Below are positions 1 to 5,952 of a stretch of 7,150 bases of DNA, piece by piece. The translations under genes and the position numbers were made by a program. The notes beneath the pieces were generated by a model that made no database searches, had not been told where the DNA came from, and saw only the letters and a program-made list of their open reading frames with translations. Where the stretch lies: positions 2,121-9,270 of the forward strand of contig DMJQ01000198.1 in the NCBI GenBank assembly GCA_003457065.1, read 5' to 3'. The stretch is from Clostridiales bacterium. Its GTDB lineage: Bacteria > Bacillota > Clostridia > Tissierellales > Sedimentibacteraceae. Within the stretch, counting starts at the first letter, position 1, and the number at the start of each line of letters is the position of its first letter.

Positions 1-1
1 T

Positions 2-61
2 AGAAAAAAACTTAACAACTTAGGACTTTCTATTACGGATGAAGGAGATGATATAAATTAA
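2..61 (+). CDS. 3' end of an upstream gene (partial; DnaD-like by position only)
   Basis: Only one forward frame stays open from the window edge; it ends at the TAA at 59-61 and encodes a 19-residue tail reading RKKLNNLGLSITDEGDDIN. The other two forward frames stop at bases 1-3 and 21-23. The tail is too short for a family call. It sits directly before a DnaC-type helicase loader and overlaps its proposed ATT start by five bases, which implies a shared transcript and probable translational coupling. In clostridia the gene in this place is often a DnaD-domain replication protein, so that is the likeliest identity, but this rests on gene order and not on residues seen here. Confidence 0.4.
   Translation, partial: RKKLNNLGLSITDEGDDIN
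42..47 (+). promoter_or_regulatory. Ribosome binding site that decides the dnaC start
   Basis: AAGGAG at 42-47 lies nine bases before ATT at 57, the normal distance. It is 36 bases before the first in-frame ATG (84), which has no purine-rich site of its own; the bases just before it are AT-rich. The site lies inside the last codons of the upstream gene, as expected for coupled genes. Confidence 0.6.
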
Positions 62-1043
62 CAAGCAGATTATCGAAAATTTAATGATTGATTACAATAG
101 AAAGCGGCTTAAAGCCGCAAGAAATGCAGATTTAAAAAGAGATAAGCTGTATGCCAAGGTACCTCGCCTAAAAGAAATCGAAAGAGAGATTCAACTGACG
201 AGCATCAAGATTTCCAAACTGCTGCTGTCCGGACCTGAAAATCTGGACGAACAGGTTAAAAATCTTAAAACGGAAATAGAGAACCTGAAAACTCAAAGAA
301 AAGAAATTTATATAAAGCACAATATACCCGAAAATTTTTTACAGCCTAATTATGAATGCAAAAAATGCAATGACACAGGCTATAATTCCGACGGCAAAAG
401 ATGCAGCTGTTTAAACAAGCAGATTATAAACAACCTGTATTCCATGTCCAACATGGTGCACATGCTTAAAAAAGAAAATTTTAACTCATTTGACATCAAT
501 GTGTTCAGCAACGCAGTTTATGAGAATGAAAAACTGACGCCGAGACAAAATATGTATTACATATTAGACATAAGTGAAGACTTTTGCTATAATTTTCATG
601 AATCAAACATGAACCTGCTTTTTTACGGCGGAACAGGGCTGGGTAAAACATTCATGTGCAACTGTATTGCAAAGGCACTTATTGACAGAGGGATATCTGT
701 TTTATATCAGACGGCTTTTTCGCTTTTTGAAACAGTTGAAATCCATAAATTTAACATGCAGACCGAAACCGAAGAAAATAAATTAAATTACAACATGATT
801 TTTGACTGTGATTTGTTGATAGTAGACGATCTGGGAACAGAATTAAACAATTCATTCACTAATTCTGAATTGTTTAATATTATCAATGAAAGACTGATAA
901 CGGAAAAGAAAACAATAATATCTACAAATTTATCCCTTGAGAAACTGGCGCAGACATATTCGGACAGAATAATGTCAAGAGTCCTAAATAACTTTGCTTT
1001 GCTGAAATTTTACGGAAAAGATTTACGCTGGGAAAGCAGATGA
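57..1043 (+). CDS. dnaC: DnaC/IstB-type AAA+ replicative helicase loader, probable ATT start
   Basis: This is an ATPase that would load the replicative helicase DnaB onto DNA at initiation or restart, in the cytoplasm. Counting from the ATG at 84 (319 aa), the N-terminal ~80 residues are charged and helical. They are followed by a Cys cluster (C92-x2-C95, C107-x-C109) of the kind that binds zinc in clostridial and Bacillus DnaI/DnaC loaders. Walker A is GGTGLGKT at 182-189 and Walker B is LLIVDD at 244-249. An ISTN sensor motif and the RIMSR arginine-finger box follow near the C terminus. The start is placed at ATT 57, giving 328 aa. The ribosome binding site fits it, and the added residues (M/I-NKQIIENL) continue the pattern of the family N terminus, which normally has about ten residues before the conserved Tyr and Lys-Arg. 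ATG 84 is the conservative alternative. The TGA stop (1041-1043) is next to the pyrophosphatase gene. Family call is firm; the start is inferred. Confidence 0.9.
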   Translation: MNKQIIENLMIDYNRKRLKAARNADLKRDKLYAKVPRLKEIEREIQLTSIKISKLLLSGPENLDEQVKNLKTEIENLKTQRKEIYIKHNIPENFLQPNYECKKCNDTGYNSDGKRCSCLNKQIINNLYSMSNMVHMLKKENFNSFDINVFSNAVYENEKLTPRQNMYYILDISEDFCYNFHESNMNLLFYGGTGLGKTFMCNCIAKALIDRGISVLYQTAFSLFETVEIHKFNMQTETEENKLNYNMIFDCDLLIVDDLGTELNNSFTNSELFNIINERLITEKKTIISTNLSLEKLAQTYSDRIMSRVLNNFALLKFYGKDLRWESR

Positions 1044-1057
1044 TGAAAGGTGAAAGG

Positions 1058-2686
1058 ATGAAACACAATTTAATATTTGGCCACAAGATGCCGGATACCG
1101 ACAGCGTGTGTGCCGCAATAGCTTTGTCAAAGCTTAAAAATGAATTAAACGAAAATTCTGAGCCATACATACTCGGAAATATAAATAAAGAAACAGAATT
1201 TGTATTGAAGCATTTCAATGTTGAAGTTCCAAAGGTGCTGGATAATGTTAAAATACAGATCAAAGATTTGAATTACGACAGGGTTAAGCCATTTAACAAA
1301 AATCAGTCTGTTCATTTTGCGTATTTCAACATGAATGAAAACAAACTGCGAACTCTCCCCATTGTTGATGAGGTCGGACAACTGGCCGGTATAATAACCA
1401 TGAAGGATATTGCCATGAGCTTAATCAACACCGACCAGCAGCATTTGTGCACATCCTATGACAACATAATTGAAACATTAATAGGGAAAAGCCTGCTGAA
1501 GTTCGATGAAATAATTACAGGAGACATAATTGTTGCGGCTTTTGAGGAAAAAACACTGAGAAAGTCTACAATAATCGGTGAAAATTCCATAGTTATAGTG
1601 GGAGACAGATGTGATGTAATTAAGTATGCCACTGAAAAGGGAGTTAAACTTATCATTGTTACTGGGAATCTTAAAGTTCCCGATGATTTGATTGAAACGG
1701 CAAAAGCAAATAAAGTTAATATGATAAGCACGACATATCAAACATATTATACGGCTAAGAATATTTCTCTGTCCAAGTATGTTAAGGACATTATGAAGGA
1801 CGCAGATATCATGATGTTTACAGAAGATGATTATCTGAATGACTGCAAGGAGGACATTGAGCAGTCAAAGCATTCCAAGTTCCCAATAATATCTAAGGAT
1901 AAAAAGTATCTGGGACTGCTCAGCAGGAACCATTTAATCAACCCACAAAGAAAAAGAGTGATTCTGGTTGACCACAATGAAATGAACCAGAGTGCAGACG
2001 GGTTGGATGAAGCTGAAATACTGGAGGTTATCGACCATCATAAAATCGGAGATATCAAGACTTCAATCCCGATAACATTCAGAAATATACCTGTTGGAAG
2101 CTCAAATACGATTATTTTTAACATGTATAAAGAAAGAAACGTAAGAATTGAAAAAGAAATCGCAGGACTTATGCTGTCGGGAATAATCTCCGACACGCTG
2201 CTGTTTAAATCTCCAACAACGACTGAAGCAGACAGGTATGCGGCAGAAGAGCTTTTAAAGATTCTGGACCTTAATTTACATGAATATGCCATGGCAATGT
2301 TCAGAGCAGGAACGTCACTTGAAGGATATACAATGGAAGAAATCCTGTTCCAGGACTTTAAAAAGTTTAATCTTGTTTATAAGAACGTGGGAATATCTCA
2401 GGTGTTTACACTGGATATCAACCAGATTATGAGCAGAAAGGAAGAGTTCATAGAACTTATTGACAATATTACTGCCGAAAGGGATTATTTTTTAATAATC
2501 ATGGCCGTTACAGACATAGTTAATGAAGGTTCATATATATTCTATACATCAGACAGGGAGAGACTTGTTAAGGGAATTTTTGAAGAAGAAGAGGTCTTTC
2601 AGGGAATTTATGCGGACAAATGTGTTTCGAGAAAAAAACAGATAGTTCCACGGGTTATAAATGCTTTGAAGTTATTGCGCCAATAA
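1058..2686 (+). CDS. ppaC: Manganese-dependent inorganic pyrophosphatase (family II) with CBS-DRTGG-CBS insert
   Basis: This cytoplasmic DHH-family enzyme hydrolyses pyrophosphate to two phosphates and so pulls DNA, RNA and protein synthesis forward. Starting at ATG 1058 (542 aa), the N terminus reads MKHNLIFGHKMPDTDS, so the metal ligands are H9, D13 and D15, the numbering usual in this family. Further ligands are D305 (VDHN), H327/H328 (IDHH) and D379 (SDTLLF). The C-terminal DHHA2 domain ends with SRKKQ (524-528), the phosphate-binding signature. Between D15 and D305 lies the regulatory insert: CBS1 near 73-122, DRTGG near 145-235 and CBS2 near 240-295. Plain family II enzymes have about 310 residues, so 542 fits the regulated subclass, in which adenine nucleotides bound by CBS domains tune activity. 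An in-frame ATG at 1040 overlaps the dnaC stop, but 1058 has AAAGG seven bases upstream and matches the family N terminus. The gene is co-transcribed with dnaC. All catalytic residues are present. Confidence 0.95.
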   Translation: MKHNLIFGHKMPDTDSVCAAIALSKLKNELNENSEPYILGNINKETEFVLKHFNVEVPKVLDNVKIQIKDLNYDRVKPFNKNQSVHFAYFNMNENKLRTLPIVDEVGQLAGIITMKDIAMSLINTDQQHLCTSYDNIIETLIGKSLLKFDEIITGDIIVAAFEEKTLRKSTIIGENSIVIVGDRCDVIKYATEKGVKLIIVTGNLKVPDDLIETAKANKVNMISTTYQTYYTAKNISLSKYVKDIMKDADIMMFTEDDYLNDCKEDIEQSKHSKFPIISKDKKYLGLLSRNHLINPQRKRVILVDHNEMNQSADGLDEAEILEVIDHHKIGDIKTSIPITFRNIPVGSSNTIIFNMYKERNVRIEKEIAGLMLSGIISDTLLFKSPTTTEADRYAAEELLKILDLNLHEYAMAMFRAGTSLEGYTMEEILFQDFKKFNLVYKNVGISQVFTLDINQIMSRKEEFIELIDNITAERDYFLIIMAVTDIVNEGSYIFYTSDRERLVKGIFEEEEVFQGIYADKCVSRKKQIVPRVINALKLLRQ

Positions 2687-2688
2687 AA

Positions 2689-2792
2689 AACTCCGGGGCT
2701 GTTGTGTCCTTTAGCATCAGCAAAGAATTTCATTTCCAAAGAAATACTTCGCTGATTTTGATAATGGATGAAACTGTTTAAGTCCCGAAGTT
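2689..2792. terminator. Nested inverted repeat, probable bidirectional terminator between convergent genes
   Basis: Outer arms 2689-2700 (AACTCCGGGGCT) and 2781-2792 (AGTCCCGAAGTT) pair over 12 bp with one mismatch and one G-T. Inside them, 2716-2731 and 2741-2756 form a 16-bp stem with two mismatches and a nine-base loop. On the minus strand the outer stem is followed directly by six T, so it should end the gene that stops at 2797, four bases before the stem. On the plus strand the inner stem is followed by TTTT (2756-2759), which could end the dnaC-pyrophosphatase transcript. The stem is seen in the sequence; activity is inferred. Confidence 0.6.
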
Positions 2793-2796
2793 ATTG

Positions 2797-3348
2797 TTAT
2801 AATCTTATTAAATTCTGATGGTACATCTTTCTCATATTGAAAGAGGCATTTATTATCAATGCCGAAGAAATGAAGTACAAAACAATTAATTTTGTTGTTT
2901 CTGGTATAGCATAGACTGCTATTTCCACTAACGGGTGGATGATACTTGCTAAAATTATGGCTGCAATTCCCCACATGAGTGAAAAATCAAGACACACATA
3001 TGAGTGCAGGTTGAATGGAAGATGGCTGTAATCCCACATTTTGTAGTGAAATACTCTGTCTAAAGTCCTTCCTACCGCATATTCAAGAAAAGTAACAGCA
3101 AGAATGCTTCCTATTGTTGCAATTATCAATGCAGCCAGACGGCTGTTAATCGATATTTCGCTCAAGGTGAATATCTGCACTATTGCAATGCCGCTGATTC
3201 CGTAAAGGGGGCAGAACATATTTGTCAAGAAACCCCTGCTGATTACCACTTTCCTTTCTGCAATGGTTCTGAACACAGTTTCAAGCAAAAACCCGCTAAA
3301 ACCATATATTAAGAAAAACATCGACAAATTTATTAAATTATATTGCAT
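2797..3348 (-). CDS. CmpB-like integral membrane protein ('putative ABC transporter permease')
   Basis: A 183-residue, very hydrophobic protein with about five membrane segments (near 5-25, 45-63, 69-92, 118-146 and 152-172). It carries the landmarks of the small clostridial family named after CmpB and usually annotated as a putative ABC transporter permease: RGFL (38-41) followed by C-P-L-Y-G (46-50), an acidic residue in the third segment (E89), WDYS (105-108), N113, C119 and W126-G127. The annotation name is historical; no ATPase or substrate-binding partner is present here and the biochemical role is unknown. The start is secure: AAGGAG lies seven bases upstream of ATG 3348. It lies 105 bases downstream of the SpoVB-like gene on the same strand, with a possible promoter of its own between them, and ends four bases before the terminator at 2689-2792. 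Family recognised from memory of its motifs; function not assigned. Confidence 0.75.
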   Translation of the reverse strand: MQYNLINLSMFFLIYGFSGFLLETVFRTIAERKVVISRGFLTNMFCPLYGISGIAIVQIFTLSEISINSRLAALIIATIGSILAVTFLEYAVGRTLDRVFHYKMWDYSHLPFNLHSYVCLDFSLMWGIAAIILASIIHPLVEIAVYAIPETTKLIVLYFISSALIINASFNMRKMYHQNLIRL

Positions 3349-3400
3349 AATATCGCTCCTTTTTTATGTCTGTGGGAGTATTTTTTGAATAATGCGGAGA

Positions 3401-3417
3401 AATATCCTTTGGATATT
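3401..3417. repeat. Perfect 7-bp inverted repeat in the gap between the two minus-strand genes
   Basis: AATATCC (3401-3407) and GGATATT (3411-3417) are separated by TTT. The short AT-rich stem has only three T after it on the minus strand, so it is a poor terminator. It lies at the predicted transcription start of the small membrane gene and could be an operator or a 5' hairpin. It may also be chance. Confidence 0.35.
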
Positions 3418-3443
3418 ATGCCAATATGTTCATTATGAAGCAA
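3415..3443 (-). promoter_or_regulatory. Possible SigA promoter for the CmpB-like gene
   Basis: Read on the minus strand, TTGCTT (3443-3438) is followed after exactly 17 bases by CATAAT (3420-3415). The -10 matches consensus at five of six positions and the -35 at only three. Transcription would start near 3408, about 60 bases before the ATG. AT-rich DNA gives such matches by chance, so this is tentative; readthrough from the upstream gene is also possible. Confidence 0.35.
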
Positions 3444-3453
3444 GTTTAAACAT

Positions 3454-4989
3454 TTAAGCTCTTTTCATGTATTTTTTTATGTCATTTGCTGACAAGAGAT
3501 TCACGCTTTTAGTCAGAATCAAACCCATTAAATACAACATCATGAGTATTATGATGGAAGATATCAGTGAGAATATGCTGCGCGATGTATTCTGAACAAA
3601 AATGTTATATAAAAATTTCGACAAAAATCCTGCGGCAGCGCCGGCGGCAACGGGTTTGAAAATCCAGTTTGAAATGTCGAATACAATGCATGATACCTGC
3701 AAAAGCTTTGCGAGATACAGTACGGTATTTAATATTGTTGTTAAAAACAGAGAAAACAGATAGGCATTAAACCCGTATACCGGCACAAAGAAATAAATAA
3801 TTGAAATTTTTAAAATCGATTCAATTATATTTACTTTAAATGAACTCATCTGTTCCCCCAGGGCATTCAGCATTGAGGATATTACCATGTTCAGATACAT
3901 GAACGGACAGACATATGAAATTATTTTTATCATGAATCCCACCTGACGGTCATTATAGACGGCTGTTGCTATTTCGTTTGGAAAAGCAACAAACACAGCT
4001 ACCACCAGTATTCCGGAGATTGCCGTAAAATGCAGAACCTTTGAAAGAGTTTCCGAAACCCTTCTTTCATTTGAAGCCGCATTGTCCCCGGCAACCGAAG
4101 GAATCAGAATTGAGGACAGTGAGGTTAAAAAAGATGAAGGGAAAAACAGTATGGGCAAAACCATTCCTTTTATCATCCCGTAAAGGCTCATTGCGTTTTC
4201 GGCTGAAAGACCATATAGTAAAAGCCTTGAGGGAATCATGGTATTTTCCACGGTTCTCAGTATAGAATTTAAATTTGATGTTGCTGAAAGCGGAAGAGCT
4301 ATGCCCAGTATTTTAAAAATCATATTGTCGGCTTGAGTTCTGGAAGGCTTGAAAGGCTTTTTTTCAAAAACATAAAAGAACCATGTTATTATGAGCGAAA
4401 ACAATTCTTCGGCAGTCATTCCGACGGCAACTGCGGCACAGCCGTACTCAAGGCCTTTAGGAAGAAATGCATCAATTATGTAAAATATTACGGCAATCCT
4501 TACAAGCTGCTCGGTGACCTGAACGATCGAAGGCTTTGTAATCTTCCCCACAGCATAAAAATACCCCTTGTAGCAGTTCGACACGGCTATGCACGGGAGG
4601 CTTGGAACAAGGTACAATAATGACAGTGTGGTTCTTTTATCGTTTAATATATTGCTGCCTATGTAATCGGCAAAATAATACATTATCAGTGTGGAGGCAA
4701 CTCCTGTAAACAGTGACAGAACAACTGACTGGCGCAGAACTTTCTTTGCATTGGAATAGTTGCGTAAGGCAAGTTCTTCAGAAATGAGCCTTGATACGGC
4801 AATTCTTATTCCTGAGGTCGCAAGTGTGACCATCAGAAAGTAAAATGAAAGTACAAGCTGGTACAGCCCGATACCTTCCGCACCGAGAGTATTGGCAAGA
4901 TAAATGCGGAACAGCATGCCAACTACTCTCACAATTGTAGTGGCGGCCGTCAAAATCAATGTACCAACAATAATACTTTCCTTTTTCAT
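3454..4989 (-). CDS. spoVB: SpoVB-like MOP/MATE-superfamily flippase (polysaccharide biosynthesis protein)
   Basis: A 511-residue polytopic membrane protein, close to the ~518 residues of Bacillus SpoVB. The N terminus (KKESIIVGTLILTAATTIVR) followed by GAEGIGLYQL (36-45) and then TLATSGIRIAVSRLI (55-69) is characteristic of the SpoVB/oligosaccharide-flippase branch of the MOP superfamily. Hydrophobic segments repeat along the whole length, compatible with 12-14 helices, and no soluble domain is inserted. SpoVB-type proteins are thought to flip lipid-linked cell wall precursors across the membrane and, in Bacillus, are needed for spore cortex formation. ATG 4989 follows GAGGTGA at a normal distance. 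No convincing SigA promoter is seen in the 200 bases upstream; a sporulation sigma factor might serve, but this is guesswork. Clostridia often carry several paralogues, some used for polysaccharide export instead of sporulation, so the symbol marks the family and not a proven role. Confidence 0.8.
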   Translation of the reverse strand: MKKESIIVGTLILTAATTIVRVVGMLFRIYLANTLGAEGIGLYQLVLSFYFLMVTLATSGIRIAVSRLISEELALRNYSNAKKVLRQSVVLSLFTGVASTLIMYYFADYIGSNILNDKRTTLSLLYLVPSLPCIAVSNCYKGYFYAVGKITKPSIVQVTEQLVRIAVIFYIIDAFLPKGLEYGCAAVAVGMTAEELFSLIITWFFYVFEKKPFKPSRTQADNMIFKILGIALPLSATSNLNSILRTVENTMIPSRLLLYGLSAENAMSLYGMIKGMVLPILFFPSSFLTSLSSILIPSVAGDNAASNERRVSETLSKVLHFTAISGILVVAVFVAFPNEIATAVYNDRQVGFMIKIISYVCPFMYLNMVISSMLNALGEQMSSFKVNIIESILKISIIYFFVPVYGFNAYLFSLFLTTILNTVLYLAKLLQVSCIVFDISNWIFKPVAAGAAAGFLSKFLYNIFVQNTSRSIFSLISSIIILMMLYLMGLILTKSVNLLSANDIKKYMKRA

Positions 4990-5119
4990 AATTCACCTCA
5001 AAAATATATTCATATAATCATATGCTAAATGGAGGACATAAAGAATTAAAAAGTGATTCCAAAAATGAAGATCAGGTCGTTTCATAAAAATCCTGCAATT
5101 CCGATACGGTTTAACGTAT

Positions 5120-5129
5120 ATTGTACAAT
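5120..5129. promoter_or_regulatory. 10-bp palindrome upstream of the regulator promoter (possible operator)
   Basis: ATTGTACAAT is a perfect palindrome. With one mismatch per side the symmetry runs on to 5117-5132. It lies 16 bases before the -35 of the regulator gene in the divergent gap between it and the flippase gene. HTH regulators of this type often bind such sites in their own promoter regions. The rest of 4990-5119 shows no gene, only short open frames without convincing start signals, and no clear RNA element. Confidence 0.3.
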
Positions 5130-5144
5130 TTATTGGATTTATTA

Positions 5145-5173
5145 TTGTAAATAGGTTTTAAATAATGTATAAT
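5145..5173 (+). promoter_or_regulatory. SigA-type promoter of the HTH-cupin regulator
   Basis: TTGTAA (5145-5150) and a perfect TATAAT (5168-5173) are separated by 17 bases. Transcription would begin near 5180, giving a leader of roughly 23 bases before ATG 5203. This is the best vegetative promoter in the window. Confidence 0.7.
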
Positions 5174-5202
5174 TAATTAACAAATAAAGGCAGGTAGCAG
5201 CG

Positions 5203-5751
5203 ATGAATAATTTATTGTTGAATATAAGCAACACGTTAAAAAAGACAAGAGCCGAAAAGAACTTAACACTTGAGGAAACTTCCAAATTAACGGGGGTTAG
5301 CAAAGCAATGCTCGGCCAGATTGAAAGAACAGAATCAACCCCAACCATATCGACATTATGGAAAATTTCAACGGGGCTAAAAATCCCATTCTCAGAATTG
5401 CTGAGCGGTAGTCAAGGTATTAAAAATGCAGTCATTATTGATGAACTTGAGACTGTGGAAGAATCCGACGGAAAAATGATGCTGTACAATGTATTTCCAT
5501 TTAATCCATTGACAGGCTTTGAATATTTTTATATCAAACTGCTTCCGGGAGCTCATCATGTTTCTGCACCACATAAAACGTCCACGGAGGAATACGTCAT
5601 AGTGACCAAAGGTATTCTTGAGATTGTAATAGGTGATGACAAGTACGTATTGAAGGCACCGTCGGCATTATCCTTCAAGGCCGATGAATTTCATGAGTAT
5701 AACAATCCTTACGACGATGAAGTCATATTTCAGAATATAGTCAGATATTAA
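5203..5751 (+). CDS. XRE-family regulator with C-terminal cupin domain
   Basis: A 182-residue two-domain transcription regulator. Residues ~8-67 form an XRE/HTH_3 DNA-binding domain (LTLEETSKLTGVSKAMLGQI, then STPTISTLWKI). Residues ~100-180 form a cupin_2 barrel, the presumed effector-binding domain. In the cupin the motif-1 landmarks are H124, E130 and G137, and motif 2 has H164 and N168. The usual second His of motif 1 (H-x-H) is T126 here, so metal binding may be altered or absent. The start follows AGG at 5192-5194 by eight bases; AAGG at 5187-5190 may help. The gene has its own promoter, diverges from the flippase gene and is followed by a hairpin and then the glycyl radical enzyme gene on the same strand. 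Regulators of this architecture usually control neighbouring catabolic genes in response to a small molecule; the enzyme's substrate is the natural guess. Effector and sign of regulation are unknown. Confidence 0.88.
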   Translation: MNNLLLNISNTLKKTRAEKNLTLEETSKLTGVSKAMLGQIERTESTPTISTLWKISTGLKIPFSELLSGSQGIKNAVIIDELETVEESDGKMMLYNVFPFNPLTGFEYFYIKLLPGAHHVSAPHKTSTEEYVIVTKGILEIVIGDDKYVLKAPSALSFKADEFHEYNNPYDDEVIFQNIVRY

Positions 5752-5775
5752 TACCAGCAGGATATGGTCCTTAAT

Positions 5776-5808
5776 CAGCTGCAAAGGGCATTTGGCAGCT
5801 GCTGTTTT
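5776..5808 (+). terminator. Hairpin after the regulator gene, possible weak terminator
   Basis: CAGCTGCAAA (5776-5785) pairs with TTTgGCAGCTG (5791-5801) around a five-base loop with one bulged G at 5794. Four T follow at 5805-5808, after CTG. An outer TGGTC/GACCA pair (5765-5769 with 5810-5814) encloses both. The stem is strong but the T-run is short and displaced, so termination may be partial. Confidence 0.45.
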
Positions 5809-5829
5809 CGACCAAGGTAAAGAATCTAT

Positions 5830-5897
5830 AAATTTGCTGCGATTTAGCTGACAGAACAGTTTTGTCGGCATGAATATGTTGCGTGGCAAATTTTTTT
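5830..5897 (+). terminator. Two-tier RNA stem with T7 tail (terminator or attenuator)
   Basis: AAATTTGCTGCG (5830-5841) can pair as RNA with CGTGGCAAATTT (5882-5893) over 12 bp including two G-U pairs. An inner stem GCTGACA (5847-5853) with TGTCGGC (5863-5869) sits inside. Seven T end the element (5891-5897). It lies 79 bases after the regulator stop and 55 before the enzyme start. It is a better intrinsic terminator than the hairpin before it and would separate the two genes unless readthrough is controlled. No known riboswitch class was recognised. Confidence 0.5.
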
Positions 5898-5907
5898 ACA
5901 AATCCGG

Positions 5908-5923
5908 TATGCTATAACGCATA
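5908..5923 (+). promoter_or_regulatory. Extended -10 promoter inside an inverted repeat, upstream of the glycyl radical enzyme
   Basis: TG at 5910-5911, one base, then TATAAC (5913-5918) form an extended -10. The element is framed by TATGC (5908-5912) and GCATA (5919-5923), so a repressor bound to this symmetric site would cover the promoter. No good -35 lies at 17 bases; TTTACA (5895-5900) is too close for this -10, but could pair with CATAAA (5920-5925) over a long 19-base spacer. The predicted leader is about 28 bases. Confidence 0.4.
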
Positions 5924-5942
5924 AATAAATATTAAAACATAA

Positions 5943-5948
5943 AGGAGG
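5943..5948 (+). promoter_or_regulatory. Strong ribosome binding site of the glycyl radical enzyme
   Basis: AGGAGG, a full match to the anti-Shine-Dalgarno sequence, lies four bases before ATG 5953. The spacing is a little short but the site fixes the start, as no other start codon is near. Confidence 0.75.
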
Positions 5949-5952
5949 ATAT

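Noticed and set aside
922..1263. Open minus-strand frame of 113 codons across the dnaC-pyrophosphatase junction
   Set aside because: It overlaps two well-supported plus-strand genes, has no recognisable domain, and its composition is what the opposite strand of those genes would give.
2717..2974. Minus-strand frame through the terminator and the end of the CmpB-like gene
   Set aside because: It overlaps the better-supported CmpB-like gene on the same strand in another frame and includes the terminator stem.
3444..3451. GTTTAAAC palindrome just after the flippase stop codon
   Set aside because: Eight AT-rich bases of symmetry are expected by chance here, and no T-run or second copy supports a function.
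4041..4620. Two open plus-strand frames (74 and 95 codons) inside the flippase gene
   Set aside because: They lie antisense within a complete membrane protein gene, lack ribosome binding sites and give no recognisable protein.
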